From assembly GCA_030620095.1 (NCBI GenBank), contig JAUTXW010000955.1:202113-266112 (forward strand): 64,000 nt of DNA. Reading direction: 5' to 3'. The position numbers and the translations under genes are program-made. This document shows, in pieces, positions 23,238 through 33,924 of this stretch. Each line of letters opens with the position of its first letter. The first letter of the stretch is position 1. Source of the stretch: Kuschelorhynchus macadamiae. Taxonomy: Eukaryota; Arthropoda; Insecta; Coleoptera; Curculionidae. The notes under the pieces were generated by a model that did no database searches, was not told the DNA's origin, and saw nothing but the letters and a program-made list of their open reading frames with translations.

Positions 23238-25748
23238 TACAACTTCCTTTTTTTATTTTTTTTTTTATTCTATTTATTTTTTTTAGGTTGTTTTACTCGG
23301 TGCTCAGATTCTTTTATTACGGGGGCGTTAGGGCGTGAGTTAAAATAATTTAAACAATATTGTGGGCGCCAGGCCTAGAGTGGCCAAAGAGGTTGAGCAG
23401 AAAAGAAAAAACAAGATAGATACTAATGTACGCTAAGACACAATACTTAAGTTAACTTGTAATGTAGCTTCCCAAAACCTTCTAATTCCTGCAATGGGCA
23501 GATTATAAATAAAAGAATGAAATACTAATGCAAGGAAATTTATTGTAAATTGTATATAAAATATAAGTATAAATATCACAGTGGTATTAAATGTTGTTCA
23601 ACACAATCAACAGTAACAATCAAATCACCACATATGAGGTAAAACGATAACTACATTATTATCTTTAAGTTTAATATCTTGAAAGTACTGAAAAATTTTG
23701 ATACATAAATTTACCATAAAAGTTAAATGAACTACCAGTAATTAAGTATTTTGATTATTAAAATTTAAATTATGCAAAACTGATTAGGTGGAAAGATTGG
23801 AGTGAATATTTTAAGTATTAAAATTTTAAATTAAGTAAAATGATTAGATGGATAATTGAAAAGAAAGAGAGAGGGCAAGGATACAACCTTGAATTAAATT
23901 TTATTTTCTTAATTAAGTTTTATATTTGTTACCAAATATTGTTGAAAGAGCATAGCATGAATGTTGCAAAAACCAGATTTAATAAATATTATTTTATAAA
24001 AACCTCATATGAGAGATGCAAATATTAGTATCCTATACCGACATTGGCTGAAAATCACCGATAATAAGAAGATGGGCTGTAATGCAAAATATATTCAAAC
24101 AATCATAAAACTATAACAGGTGGCTGAAAATCACAGGTAATTTTAAGAAGTACTGCCCATTACAAAAAACTTAACACTTATGACACTAAGACATGGGTAC
24201 CCAATATACACTCAACATACCTAATATAACTAATACTACAAAAAACATAAAGTCTCTTACTACCTATAAGCTATGAGCACTTACAAAGCAATTATTTGAA
24301 AGAAAATAATAAGAGTGTTTTACAAAACTCAAATTTAATAAAATAAGCTAGAAGATGCAATGAATTCTTTACTCAAAATCAACTAATTAAATAAAATACA
24401 ACAAAGTAATACTTTGGAGAGTTATAGGTACCGAAATTAGAATAAAAGTTTATAGTTACTATTTGCAAATGAATTCATGAGAAACTATTTAGAATTAAAT
24501 TGGTTAATGACTTAAAGTGACTTTATAAAGGTAATTATAGTGCGAGAAGGCTGAATAATTGAAAAATTAGCAACAAAAGATCAAATTTCTAATGTACGCT
24601 CAGGGTAAGTAGAACACCAGTAGTGTAAAGCTACCTTTTATAAGCTAAACAAGGAAAGGTACTTATCTTTAGACTCGGTGTTGGGTTGGTTCCCTAAATG
24701 AAGACTTTCCTCAACGCTTCACAGCAGCGGTTAGCCTATAAGCTCAACCAAAAGGAGGTGGTCCTCTAGACGAGCAGACTGCAACGGAGGCCCCAAAACA
24801 GCACAGGCCAACAAGGAAAACTTCAAATGCCCCGTTCCAGCTACGCCACGGTAGTCCAATCAGAATCTAATTTTCCAACTTCCTGCCTGATGTCCCTAAG
24901 TTGACCTGCCTAAGCCACTGTTCTTCCCACAATAAAAGAGTGATGTTGATTTTATTGTGATTGCGGTATTAATTAAAATATGCTCCTGCTGTAGGTCAAA
25001 AGGTCCTTGTAGTAGGATAAAACTTCTTGCAGTACGTTAAAAGCCTGAAAAGATAGAGAAATGTGCTGAGTACCAACCCACGTGGCGACTATTCCATGAA
25101 CCATCTCCCTAGCAAGATTTTCTAATAATTTTGAATGACTAATTACCTGATGTTATGGCTTTGAGTAGTCTTGAAGTGCTTTCCAATCCCAATTAAGGCT
25201 TCATAGAATTCGCCGATCAGTAAGAGTAGAACTTCTTACACGTCGTGTAAAATGGCGGCACAAAAAAACTATGAGAACTAACACTTCATTATTATTCTGC
25301 AAAGAGGTAGTAAGAGAGGATCTCTTTGTTCGGTCCAAAGGTTTTATAGTCCTAACATAGCGAAAAAAATGATGTATCCTGTTGCGGTACATGGTACCAA
25401 CCTAGTACTCTCGATGACAGAAACCCTCGACAGACATTAAAAAAATCACTTTATCATCCCGAAAAGTCTCAAAACATCTCCCTTTGCTACGGAACACCAC
25501 CACCGATCACCACTAACGAGACAAAATCAGCTGATATAACCTCAGACTTTGAAACCCCTGACATAATTTGAAAATAAAACATAGGGTGTAACGGGTTGCC
25601 TGCAGTAAGGTGTCGCCAAACAACGATCTCGGATTTTATTAATATTTGATTGTCTTAAAAGAAACAAAATATCAGATATTTTGTGAATAAATAGGTGATA
25701 ATTAAGAACTTGACCGTTGTAATAATCATTTTCGAAATGATTGTTACA
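23238..25748. mobile_element. 2.5-kb non-coding insertion with CCGG target duplication
   Basis: This segment interrupts the transposase just after codons ATG CCG G. CCGG occurs at both borders (23234-23237 and 25749-25752), and the intact fold-back copy at 21570 shows the empty site. On the minus strand it begins TGTAACAATC and ends GAAGTTGTA, with a T-rich run near that end. No open frame is convincing. A large solo LTR is one reading (TG start, 4-bp duplication), but the final bases are not the usual CA. Confidence 0.65.
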
Positions 25749-25753
25749 CCGGC

Positions 25754-26539
25754 ATGATTATTAGTTTAATAATTACTATAATAAATAAATAATATTTTAG
25801 TAAGTAATTGTCAAACGACAATAAATATTACGTTTTTATAGTATCCAATTGGTTTTGTTCGTCCCAGGCCTTCCTATCATGGCCAACTAACAAGAAAACT
25901 TAGAAGCCGTCTGGTATTATTAGAATAAAAAATGTTATATCGTCAATAATTAAAAAGCTACAAATTTTTGGAATAGACAATTTTATACAAAGTCACCCTT
26001 ATTTTAAGTGTTAAATAAGATAAAATTATAAAAATTGGGGGTTTCAGTTTGAAAAAAGTAACTTTTAACGATTTTTTAAGGTATATTTATAATGTCAGTT
26101 TTTGATCACCCTATATTTATTTATTATAAAAATATCAGCACAGGCCATTAAAGTGGATCTCTTTTGGACAAGGAAGCCACCCGCAAATAAATAATAGAGA
26201 CATCGATAAGCAGATATTTATAGTTATGTCTAGACCTGCAAACGTAATTTTTTACACAAAATTCAAAATATCTCAAAAACAGTTTCACTTAGGTATAGGA
26301 TATTATACATAAAATACACCTAGAATTTTTCGAGGAATCCAAAAATTCGATAATATACAGAGTATTCTATTTAAAAAAAAAAGTTGACGTCTTCCGGTAT
26401 AACCGGAAGTGCAGTCATCTTGAAAATATTTTGCACGAATTGCCCCCATCGACTTTAGTTAGCTGTCAAAATTTCAAATTTTTCCAAAGCCTACTTTCTG
26501 AGAAATCGATCGCCGCAGTTCGTCGTGGGACACCCTGTA
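25754..26539 (-). repeat. Right long terminal inverted repeat
   Basis: Partner of 20904-21600. It includes the transposase leader and the ATG separated from the rest of the gene by the nested insertion, and carries small indels relative to the left arm (for example near 25920-26060). Confidence 0.85.
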
Positions 26540-27387
26540 AAAAATAAAATTTTGTTTACATTAGTATGTTTTATGGTTTCTATTCCTGTATTAATAAACT
26601 AGTTCTAAACAATATGGTTTTTGTTTTTTCTTAATAATGTATACTAATACAATAATTTGTTTTAAAATTTTTTGATTGAAAACTTACACATAAAAGAAAA
26701 AAATAAAAAAAACAATAATTTAAAATAATAAGAACAATAATACTCATAATTCAAAATTATAAATCCATTTAAGTTACAATAAACATATTAAAAAAGTTAC
26801 ATAGGGACTCAATCAAAACCATATTTTCTGTTGCACACTGTAACGAATTTCTAGATAATTCAATATACCACTTTACATATATTTTAAGGCCTTCGATAAA
26901 GTAAAATGGTCTCAGCTTTGGACGGTCTTATAGGTAATTGGGGTTCCATAACACATAATAAACCTAACAGTTAGTCTGTACCAGCGCTCCTGGGCGCTCG
27001 TCAAGATCAATGGAATACACTCTGATAAATTTAAAGATCAATGGAATACCTCTGATAAATTAAAACCTCGATGAGCCAGAAAAAAAATGCTATGCTTTTT
27101 AAAAAGTATTTGTTAGTTGATATTTAAAAAAAATCGTTTCAAAATTAATTGATATAGTCAAAAGCAGTGTTATCGTGCGGGTCATACGATTTATCAAAGA
27201 CAAACTTTTTAAGTTTATTTTTCTTTTATTACGTGTAAACATATCCTACGCATAAAATCCGGAAGATGAATTAGATAGACCTATGATATTTTCATATGAA
27301 AAAAGAGGATAAACATATAAATACCAGCAGTTGCAAAAATCTTTGAGCGATGTCACTTCAAAGTCAGATTGACAAGTCAGTGACAAA
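26540..27387. other. AT-rich spacer, nothing recognised
   Basis: Contains one short tandem duplication of GATCAATGGAATAC near 27010-27060. No coding potential seen. Confidence 0.5.
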
Positions 27388-28623
27388 ATGAGTAATAGAA
27401 AACTATTTTGGGGTTTTTTGCATCCACAAGCGAAAAAAATTGTATTAAATCTAATAAAATATTACGTAAATGAAAATTCACCGGCCAATATCCAGAAGAC
27501 AGTAGCAAAAGCTCTGGGAATCGGTATAAGGACTGTGCAGAAAATTGTGCATGAAAAAAAGTATAATTTACTACCGATGAAGATTAAGAAATGTACACGA
27601 AAAAAGTCAAAGACAGAAGACTTAAGTGACAATCTAAAAACGAATGTTCGTAATGCAATTTAAAAAACAGAGGCATATTGGAAATTGGACTAAAATCGTT
27701 ATCAAAATTGTTGGGTTTTCGATATAAAAAGGACTGTAATCGAAGGTTTTTATGCGAGTTGCCACATATAGCAAGTCAGCGTATCCAGTTTTTAAAGAAA
27801 TACACGGAAAATGTTAATCCAAAATTTAGAAAACTGGTATTTTTAGACTGGACTTGGATATTTTCTAATGGAAGTGGTTCGAAATCTGGGCAGGACGAGT
27901 ATGTAAAAAGTGTCAAGAGAAAAAAAGGAATGTTGGACGGGAAAACGGTTCATCATTTTGCACGCAGGTTCTTCAACAGGATTTCTCCCAGGTGCAAGTT
28001 TACTGTTTTTTTCAACATCCAAAAGTATGGACTACCATGATAATATGAACTGTGAATTGTTTGAAAAGTGGTTAAAAGAACAACTGATTCCAAATTTAGA
28101 TGCTCCATCTTTAATCATTCTGGAAAATGCATCTTATCATTCAAGAATCTTAAATAAGCAACCTACTTCATCCTCGAAGAAAACTGATATTTATGACTGG
28201 CTAATAAAACAAAAACAAAATCCTTTACCCAATATGTTGAAACTAGAACTTCTTTTAATGGCAACAATATATGCCGTAGATGAAATATTACGGGAAAATG
28301 GACATGAGGTTTTACGACTGCCGCCATACCATTGCCAGTTTAACGCAATAGAATTAATATGGGCTGGGGCAAAATCATATTACGAAAAACACGTAAACGA
28401 TGGTCTTACATCAGATGAAGAGAAAATTGTATGGCAAGATTCATTAAATTATATTACGCAGGAGTACTGGAAGAAATCTGTGGAACATAACGGAGAAATT
28501 AATATGGGATTGGAGGAATCGAGAACGAGTTCTAGATGTCGAAATAGCACCAATAATCATTGCGCCATTTGAGGACGACTCAGAAGATGAGGACTTTTTA
28601 AGTGATGATTATTTATTATATTT
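27388..28623 (+). pseudogene. IS630/Tc1-like transposase (long-spacer DDE), decayed
   Basis: From the ATG at 27388 an N-terminal helix-turn-helix region (AKALGIGIRTVQKIVHEKK) is followed by a stop at 27661 and frame changes. The catalytic core continues with FLDWTWIFSNGS (first Asp), GKRFIILHAGSSTGFLPGA, NMNCELFEKWLKEQLIPN, IILENASYHS (second position) and LPPYHCQFNAIELIW (final Glu). It ends in an acidic tail (FEDDSEDEDFLSDDYL) after a frameshift near 28490. Relatives that I recall have Asp before NASYH, so Glu here would remove a catalytic residue. Two further stops or frame breaks occur before 27900. Confidence 0.8.
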
Positions 28624-28653
28624 AGTATATAATATTAAAAAGTTTCTGAAGGA

Positions 28654-28880
28654 TTATATTAGTCTTTGACGTGTATAAATCATAAATTGCGTTATAAATA
28701 TCCATTTTTGCATTGTAACTGTCTTTTGTCTTTGGATTTTTTCGCGAACATTTCCTAATCTTCTTCGAAAGTAAATTATGTTTTTTTTTTCATGCACAAG
28801 TTTCTGTACATTCCTTATACCGAATCTCAGAGCTTTTGACACTGGCTCCTGGATATTAGCCCCTGAATTTTAATTTAAAA
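28654..28880 (-). repeat. Inverted copy of the IS630-like 5' coding region
   Basis: The minus strand encodes VSKALRFGIRNVQKLVHEKK, a diverged copy of 27480-27600. As in the elements at 1-1999 and 20904-26539, the inverted repeat reaches into the helix-turn-helix coding region. Confidence 0.75.
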
Positions 28881-29088
28881 CTTTTTTATTAGATTTGACA
28901 CCATTTTTTTGCTTATTTTTTAGTACATTTGTAATTTTGTAGGCAATAAATAAATAATTATAGAATACTTGTTTCAATTTTAAAGCGTGTTTAAAATGAG
29001 TAAATTTTTTTATTAATTATAAGGCAAAATTTGATATATAAAAAAATCCGGAAATACCAGAAACTCGGGACTAACGCAAAATACAGAC

Positions 29089-29110
29089 TATATATATATA
29101 TATATATAAG
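29089..29110. repeat. (TA)n microsatellite
   Basis: A short TA tract directly beside a PLE-like tail. Confidence 0.9.
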
Positions 29111-29112
29111 TA

Positions 29113-29440
29113 TATAAAGATATACATTTGAATTTATAATTTTCACAAAAAGCGAAAGATTCTATCCTCCAGGTTCTTGATTAGGTGGGGATGCAGTCAA
29201 AGAAAAAATTTATGAAAGGCCTAGTGTGGAATACTCTTTATTGTATGGTCGATCTTTCGAGAATGTTTATTCTCTTCTTCAGGACCCTTCTATAGAAAAA
29301 TAGATTTGTAGATAAGAAAAGAAAGGATTACAAAGTAAAGAAAACATCTTACCAAAGTGAGTTAAAAATAAAACAGTCCCATTGCAACAGGCTTAATGTT
29401 AAAGTTATGTAAAACTAGAATATAGACGGTAACTAACTAT
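29113..29440 (-). mobile_element. Probable PLE 3' tail remnant
   Basis: Non-coding. Called from the hammerhead-like motif at 29247-29286 and from the (TA)n tract at its downstream side, the same arrangement as at the PLE copies at 5401 and 9891. Sequence differs from that PLE, so it would belong to another family. Outer limits are uncertain. Confidence 0.5.
29247..29286 (-). ncRNA. Hammerhead-like ribozyme motif, second PLE-type family
   Basis: On the minus strand: stem I half GGTC, core CTGAAGA, one extra A, stem II GAGAAT with ATTCTC around an AAAC loop, GAAA, GA, U, C, then stem I partner GACC. Stem II is perfect over six pairs. Like the PLE motif at 9789, it has the extra A and a minimal stem III that would need a second RNA copy. 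Confidence 0.6.
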
Positions 29441-29451
29441 ATACAGTGTGT

Positions 29452-31486
29452 ATCAGCCAAATGGAATAAATTCGATAATAAATAAATGGGGGCGTATTCG
29501 GAAAAACGCTTGGACCCGTCGATTGGTATTTTTACTTGTTCATTTTCTCCAATAAAAACTTTTTATACAGGGTGTGTCCTGTAACAGTGGTCAATGCCAA
29601 CTTTCTTATTTCAAATACAACACCCCGGATATTATTTAATTTTTGGATTCTTTAGGAGATTCTAAACATATTTTATGTTCAATATCCTATACCTATCTTC
29701 AACTATTTCGGCAATATTAAGTGTTTTCAAATTTATTGCAAAAGTTAAGATTAAAAAAATAAAATTATTTATTTCTTCATAATGTATAAACAAAAGTAAA
29801 AAGTTAATTTAGGAACTGTTGAATATGCTCGCCGCGAACGTCTTGGCAAATTCCTAATCTTAAATAGAAATTTCTTCTAACGTTATTTAGCATCTCAGGC
29901 GTGACCGATCTAATCGCAAGCGTTATTCGTCTTCTTAAGTCAGCTAAGTCGAGGGGTTTAGTTTTGTATACAACATTTTTAATGTCCCCATAAGAAAAAG
30001 TCTAATGGCGTCAGATCAGGGGATCGCGCTGGCCATTCTATCGATCCTCGTCTCCCTATCCACCGATTTGGAAATATTCCGTTGAGGTACTGCCGGACAT
30101 TAATTTGGTAATGGGGCGGTGCTCCATCTTGCTGAAACCATATCATATTCGCTGGAACTTGTGGGTTTGCTGGATCCGGATACAAATTTGTCAAAGTTGG
30201 CACGACATTATTTTGGAGCAGTGCTAAATAATTATCGCCATTCAAATTGCCGTCAATGAAAAAGGGGCCTATGATATGATCCCTAACAATTCCTGCCCTA
30301 ACATTAACCTTTTCAGGATATTGAGTATGTTCTTCGCTGATCCAGTGAGGATTTTCCCTAGACCAATAGCGGCAATTTTGACGATTTACATGACCGTGAA
30401 GTGTAAAGGTGCACTCATCCGAAAACAAAACATGTTCTAATTGAATAACATTGTTATCTAACATAGCCATCATTTGTTCACAAAAATAAGTTCTCCTATC
30501 ATAATCGTCTTCCATGAGCTCCTGAGTTGGTATCACTTTATAGGGATGCATTTTATTTTCTTTTAATGTTCGAATAATCGACGAATGGCTAATATCGAAC
30601 ATTGCGGCGGCTTGTCGACTAGAAATATGTGGGTTTTCCTCAAACTCAAGCATAATATCCAATTTAGTATCATCATTTATTGAATTGGCAGCTGCTTTTT
30701 TTTATCTGCCTCACATGTCCAAACTCGCGAAACTTCTTTTCTATTTTACTAATTGTCCCTTGGGATATATGCGGCAAATTTGGTAATTTTTCATGAAATA
30801 AGCGAGCAACTTCCACTTGTGTTCGTGTGTTATCTCCATAACCAATCATTTGTAGAATTGTTATTTTATGCATTTCTGTTAAATGAACCATTTTTCTGAT
30901 ATTAGGTATTATGCAGTTAACGAAATTCAAAAGACTATGACACTGACACTGACAACTACTGTCTTGCAAAGAGAAAGGCCAGGCATTTTACACAAAAGTA
31001 AACAAAACTGGCTCTTTTTGTTCCATATCAATAAAAAGGAACGCTAAAATGGTTTTTGCTTACATTCTTAATATGAAGACCTAAATGGTAAATAAGTAGT
31101 GAGTGTGTTGTAGCGAATTTTTGTAATCAAATAAATAGTTCAGTAACCAGAGCCACTTTCATGAATAATAATAAATTCGAAATAAATAAAATAAAAATAA
31201 ATTTGAAAACACTTAATATTGCCGAAATAGTTGAAGATAGGTATAGGACATTGAACATAAAATATGTTTAGAATCTCCTAAAGAATCCAGAAATTAAATA
31301 ATATCCGGGGTGTTGCATTTGAAATAAGAAAGTTGGCATTGACCACTGTTACAGGACACACCCTGTATAAAAAGTTTTTATTGGAGAAAATGAGCAACTA
31401 AAAATACCAATCGACGGGTCCAAGCGTTTTTCCGAACACGCCCCCATTTATTTATTATCGAATTTATTCCATTTGGCTGATACACA

Positions 31487-31491
<5 letters not shown>
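29452..31491 (-). mobile_element. DD41D mariner-like transposon, complete ends
   Basis: Ends are TACAGTGTGTATCAGCC at 29452 and its inverse at 31491, with about 300 bp of well-conserved inverted homology. TA flanks both ends; the right side runs into a (TA)n tract. One minus-strand transposase pseudogene lies inside. Confidence 0.9.
29804..30891 (-). pseudogene. DD41D mariner-like transposase, two frameshifts
   Basis: The start at 30891 (MVHLTEMHK) is preferred over the upstream in-frame ATG because the reading before it is not transposase-like. Helix-turn-helix region: ISQGTISKIEKKFREFG, then HISSRQAAAMFDIS. Catalytic domain: LFSDECTFT (first Asp), WFQQDGAPPHY (second Asp), WPARSPDLTPLDFFLWG (third Asp), with 41 residues between the last two. 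A poly-A length change near 30708 shifts the frame between the two DNA-binding parts. A second frameshift just after FLWG near 29980 separates the C-terminal tail, which ends EHIQQFLN. All three Asp remain, so this is the best-preserved catalytic core in the window. No intron interrupts FEENP. Confidence 0.9.

Positions 31492-31541
<50 letters not shown>
31492..31541. repeat. (TA)n microsatellite
   Basis: About 25 TA units immediately beyond the mariner right end, fitting a TA-targeting element. Confidence 0.95.
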
Positions 31542-31543
<2 letters not shown>

Positions 31544-31559
31544 TGTATTTTTCGCATGC

Positions 31560-31740
31560 AGGACCCTTAATTTTAGACTGAAATTTGAAGAAATCGGATA
31601 AGTAGTTTTTTAGCTATGCCGCGAACAGTCAGACTGACGAGAGACAAACCTACAGACAGACGGAATTGAGAAAACATGTTTTCCGGCATCTAGGAACCTT
31701 TAAACGTAAAGATCTGAAAAAAATCTCACGAGGGAAGTAA
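31560..31740 (+). repeat. Dispersed repeat with GCCGCGAAC and GACA units
   Basis: Contains TTTTTAGCTATGCCGCGAAC, then degenerate CAGACTGACG-type units, GAGAAAACATGTTTTCCGGC and a CTAGGAACC block. Same order as at 19730-19830 and 33650-33800. Confidence 0.65.
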
Positions 31741-33399
31741 TAACTAATTATTTTGTGTTTTAAACAAAAGTGTATAATATTTTTGCAAATTAAAATTTTC
31801 TTGTTATCACAATATAAAAAAAAACAAGTTTTCTTTGCACAGGGGTGGTCTCCATTTAAATAAATGACACTGTATAAGTGGTTAGATTTTTAGGTCAAGC
31901 GGGGCTCATAATTTTTGGTGATTGATAAAAAAATCTCACTTTCATTAAGTGGCTGTATAAACAGAACATATCTTGATTGTTTCACTGATTGCCAACCAAA
32001 AAATTTTAACCAAATACATATTTCGCGAATTTAAATTTAATATATAAAATAATATTAAGTGGTTATCTTAATAATATTGCGTAATATAATAAAAGAAAAC
32101 TATTTTCTTTCTCCCTGTATATTTGTAAATAGCCCATCGAGATTTAATAGCTCGATAAAAGAATCACAAAACATTTTGTTATTCACTGTGTTTTCTGATT
32201 TGATTCATAATGTTGGTGACCTTTGGATCCGCACGATAAGACCGCATTCGACTATATCAAAAACTTCACTATGTAAAGCAATTCCTTAAATAATTTTTCT
32301 TCTATAATAATAATAATATGAAAATGTAAACAACAGTAAAGTGAAGACCATCTATTAAAAAACGGTTACTTAACTCTTTTTGAGGCAAAATAAAATGATA
32401 CCAGATTTCTACTCCAGTACAATAACTAAGAATCGTTTAAAATAACTGCAAGGTCTAAGGAATAATACACAATTTATTCACTTTAGTTATTTTACCTTAT
32501 TAAAACTCATAAAATTTAATGCATTATGTTGCAATAAAATTCTTGAAAGTTGTTCCCTGAACTTTCCGCTTACTGCTCGGGAAATATAATTTAGATTAAA
32601 CGGCATAAAGACCCATTCACGTTGTCACTGAAGGTGTTTATCAGCCCTTGACGCTTTCATTCCCACTAAGGCCCTTTAAACCAGTTATTATGGAGAAGGA
32701 CTAGAGACTTCAAAATGTAGGACAGGCTTTACACACCACTAAGTAAAATCGATTTCTTTAGAAAACCAAACCATTAAAAAAAACATTTTTACAGCATAAT
32801 GCCCATTAGGGTGGAGTTATTTAAATTAAGTGGCGCGAATTATTGGTTACTAGTTTTTTTTTTGGAAATTTGGATGATTGAAGAGAATATTTTTGTATTT
32901 TGAAATAATTATAATAATTAGGATTACCAAAATAAATAAAAATTGTAAGGGAATCTGGCGATAGAAAATAAATTACAGGATATTTTAATTACGTGCTCAA
33001 ATTTGTTTTTAAATAATCTTAATAATGTTATCAATATAATCTGCTTTGTCACCTTAAAGGGATTGCCCATTAGAATCGCCTCATGATATTAATGTGAGAT
33101 ACGGATCTTTTGCCGAGAACTGTGTCAGAATTGGATTAGCATATCCAGTTTAAAAACGAGAAAATATTAATAGCTTAAATACTTCAGAATTCAAATTAAA
33201 ATAAGGGCAAAGTATTTGTTACTTTATATAGAAATTATCAGTCTTATTAAGAGTTAAAAACAATAAATCCTTTACCTTTAATTTCACAAAAATGTTGAGT
33301 CAATTGAAAGCAAGTTTAACTAATTCATAGGTATATTGACAGCCTTTTTCCATAAGGAAAGCATGAAAATTGAATGACGCTTACTTTTTGGGCAAAATT
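31741..33399. other. AT-rich spacer, nothing recognised
   Basis: No convincing frame or element end. The 76-codon frame at 32059 shows no motif and is probably chance. Confidence 0.5.
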
Positions 33400-33800
33400 T
33401 GAAGTCAACGGGGTAAGTAATTCTTTACCTGCGTCGCGAACTGACAGATGGACAGAGATACCGACAAACAGTATCTTTGACGTCTAGGGACACAAAAAAA
33501 CCATATGTAAACCCTGTGAGAGTAAGTTCTTTCACGATACAAAAGTTTTATTTGGCTGCCATTTTGTTCCGCTATCTTGAATTCGTACCACAATTTTACC
33601 AGTTCATCTTTATAACTGTAATTTATGGCCGACCCTAAATTTTTGACCAAAATTTGAAGTCAATCGGTTAAGTAGTTGTTTAGCTATGCCGCGAACAGAC
33701 AGGCAATCAGACCAACAGACAGACCAACGGAATCCAGAAAACATGTTTTTCGGCACCTAGGCGCCTTGAAACGTAATGATCCGAAAAAATCTCGAAGGAT
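33400..33800 (+). repeat. Two further copies of the GCCGCGAAC dispersed repeat
   Basis: A copy near 33400-33500 (GCGTCGCGAACTGACAGATG) is followed by a fuller copy at 33560-33800. The fuller copy has TTTTGTTCCGCTATCTTGAATT, a 'Lys-Phe' AT linker, GCTATGCCGCGAACAGACAG, repeated GACA/ACCAACAGA units and ATGTTTTTCGGCACCTAGG. Confidence 0.65.
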
Positions 33801-33924
33801 AATACTACCATGTATCTAAACAAGTACAAATTATAAAAAAAACAAAAACCCCGGCTGCTTAAAAGTGTTATATTAATGTATGAAAAAAAAAACACATATT
33901 GTATATATTTAAAATCGTTTTAAA

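Larger units (their letters stand above)
20904..26539 (-). mobile_element. DD41D mariner-like element with long inverted ends, split by nested insertion
   Basis: Termini are TACAGGGTGTCTCACGACGAA at 20904 and its near-exact inverse ending at 26539. Inverted homology continues inward for about 700 bp (20904-21600 with 25754-26539). Inside are a minus-strand transposase pseudogene, a plus-strand fragment of the same gene's 5' end, and a 2.5-kb foreign insertion at 23238-25748. Confidence 0.85.

Noticed and set aside
32059..32289. 76-codon plus-strand frame
   Set aside because: No motif, AT-biased composition, isolated.
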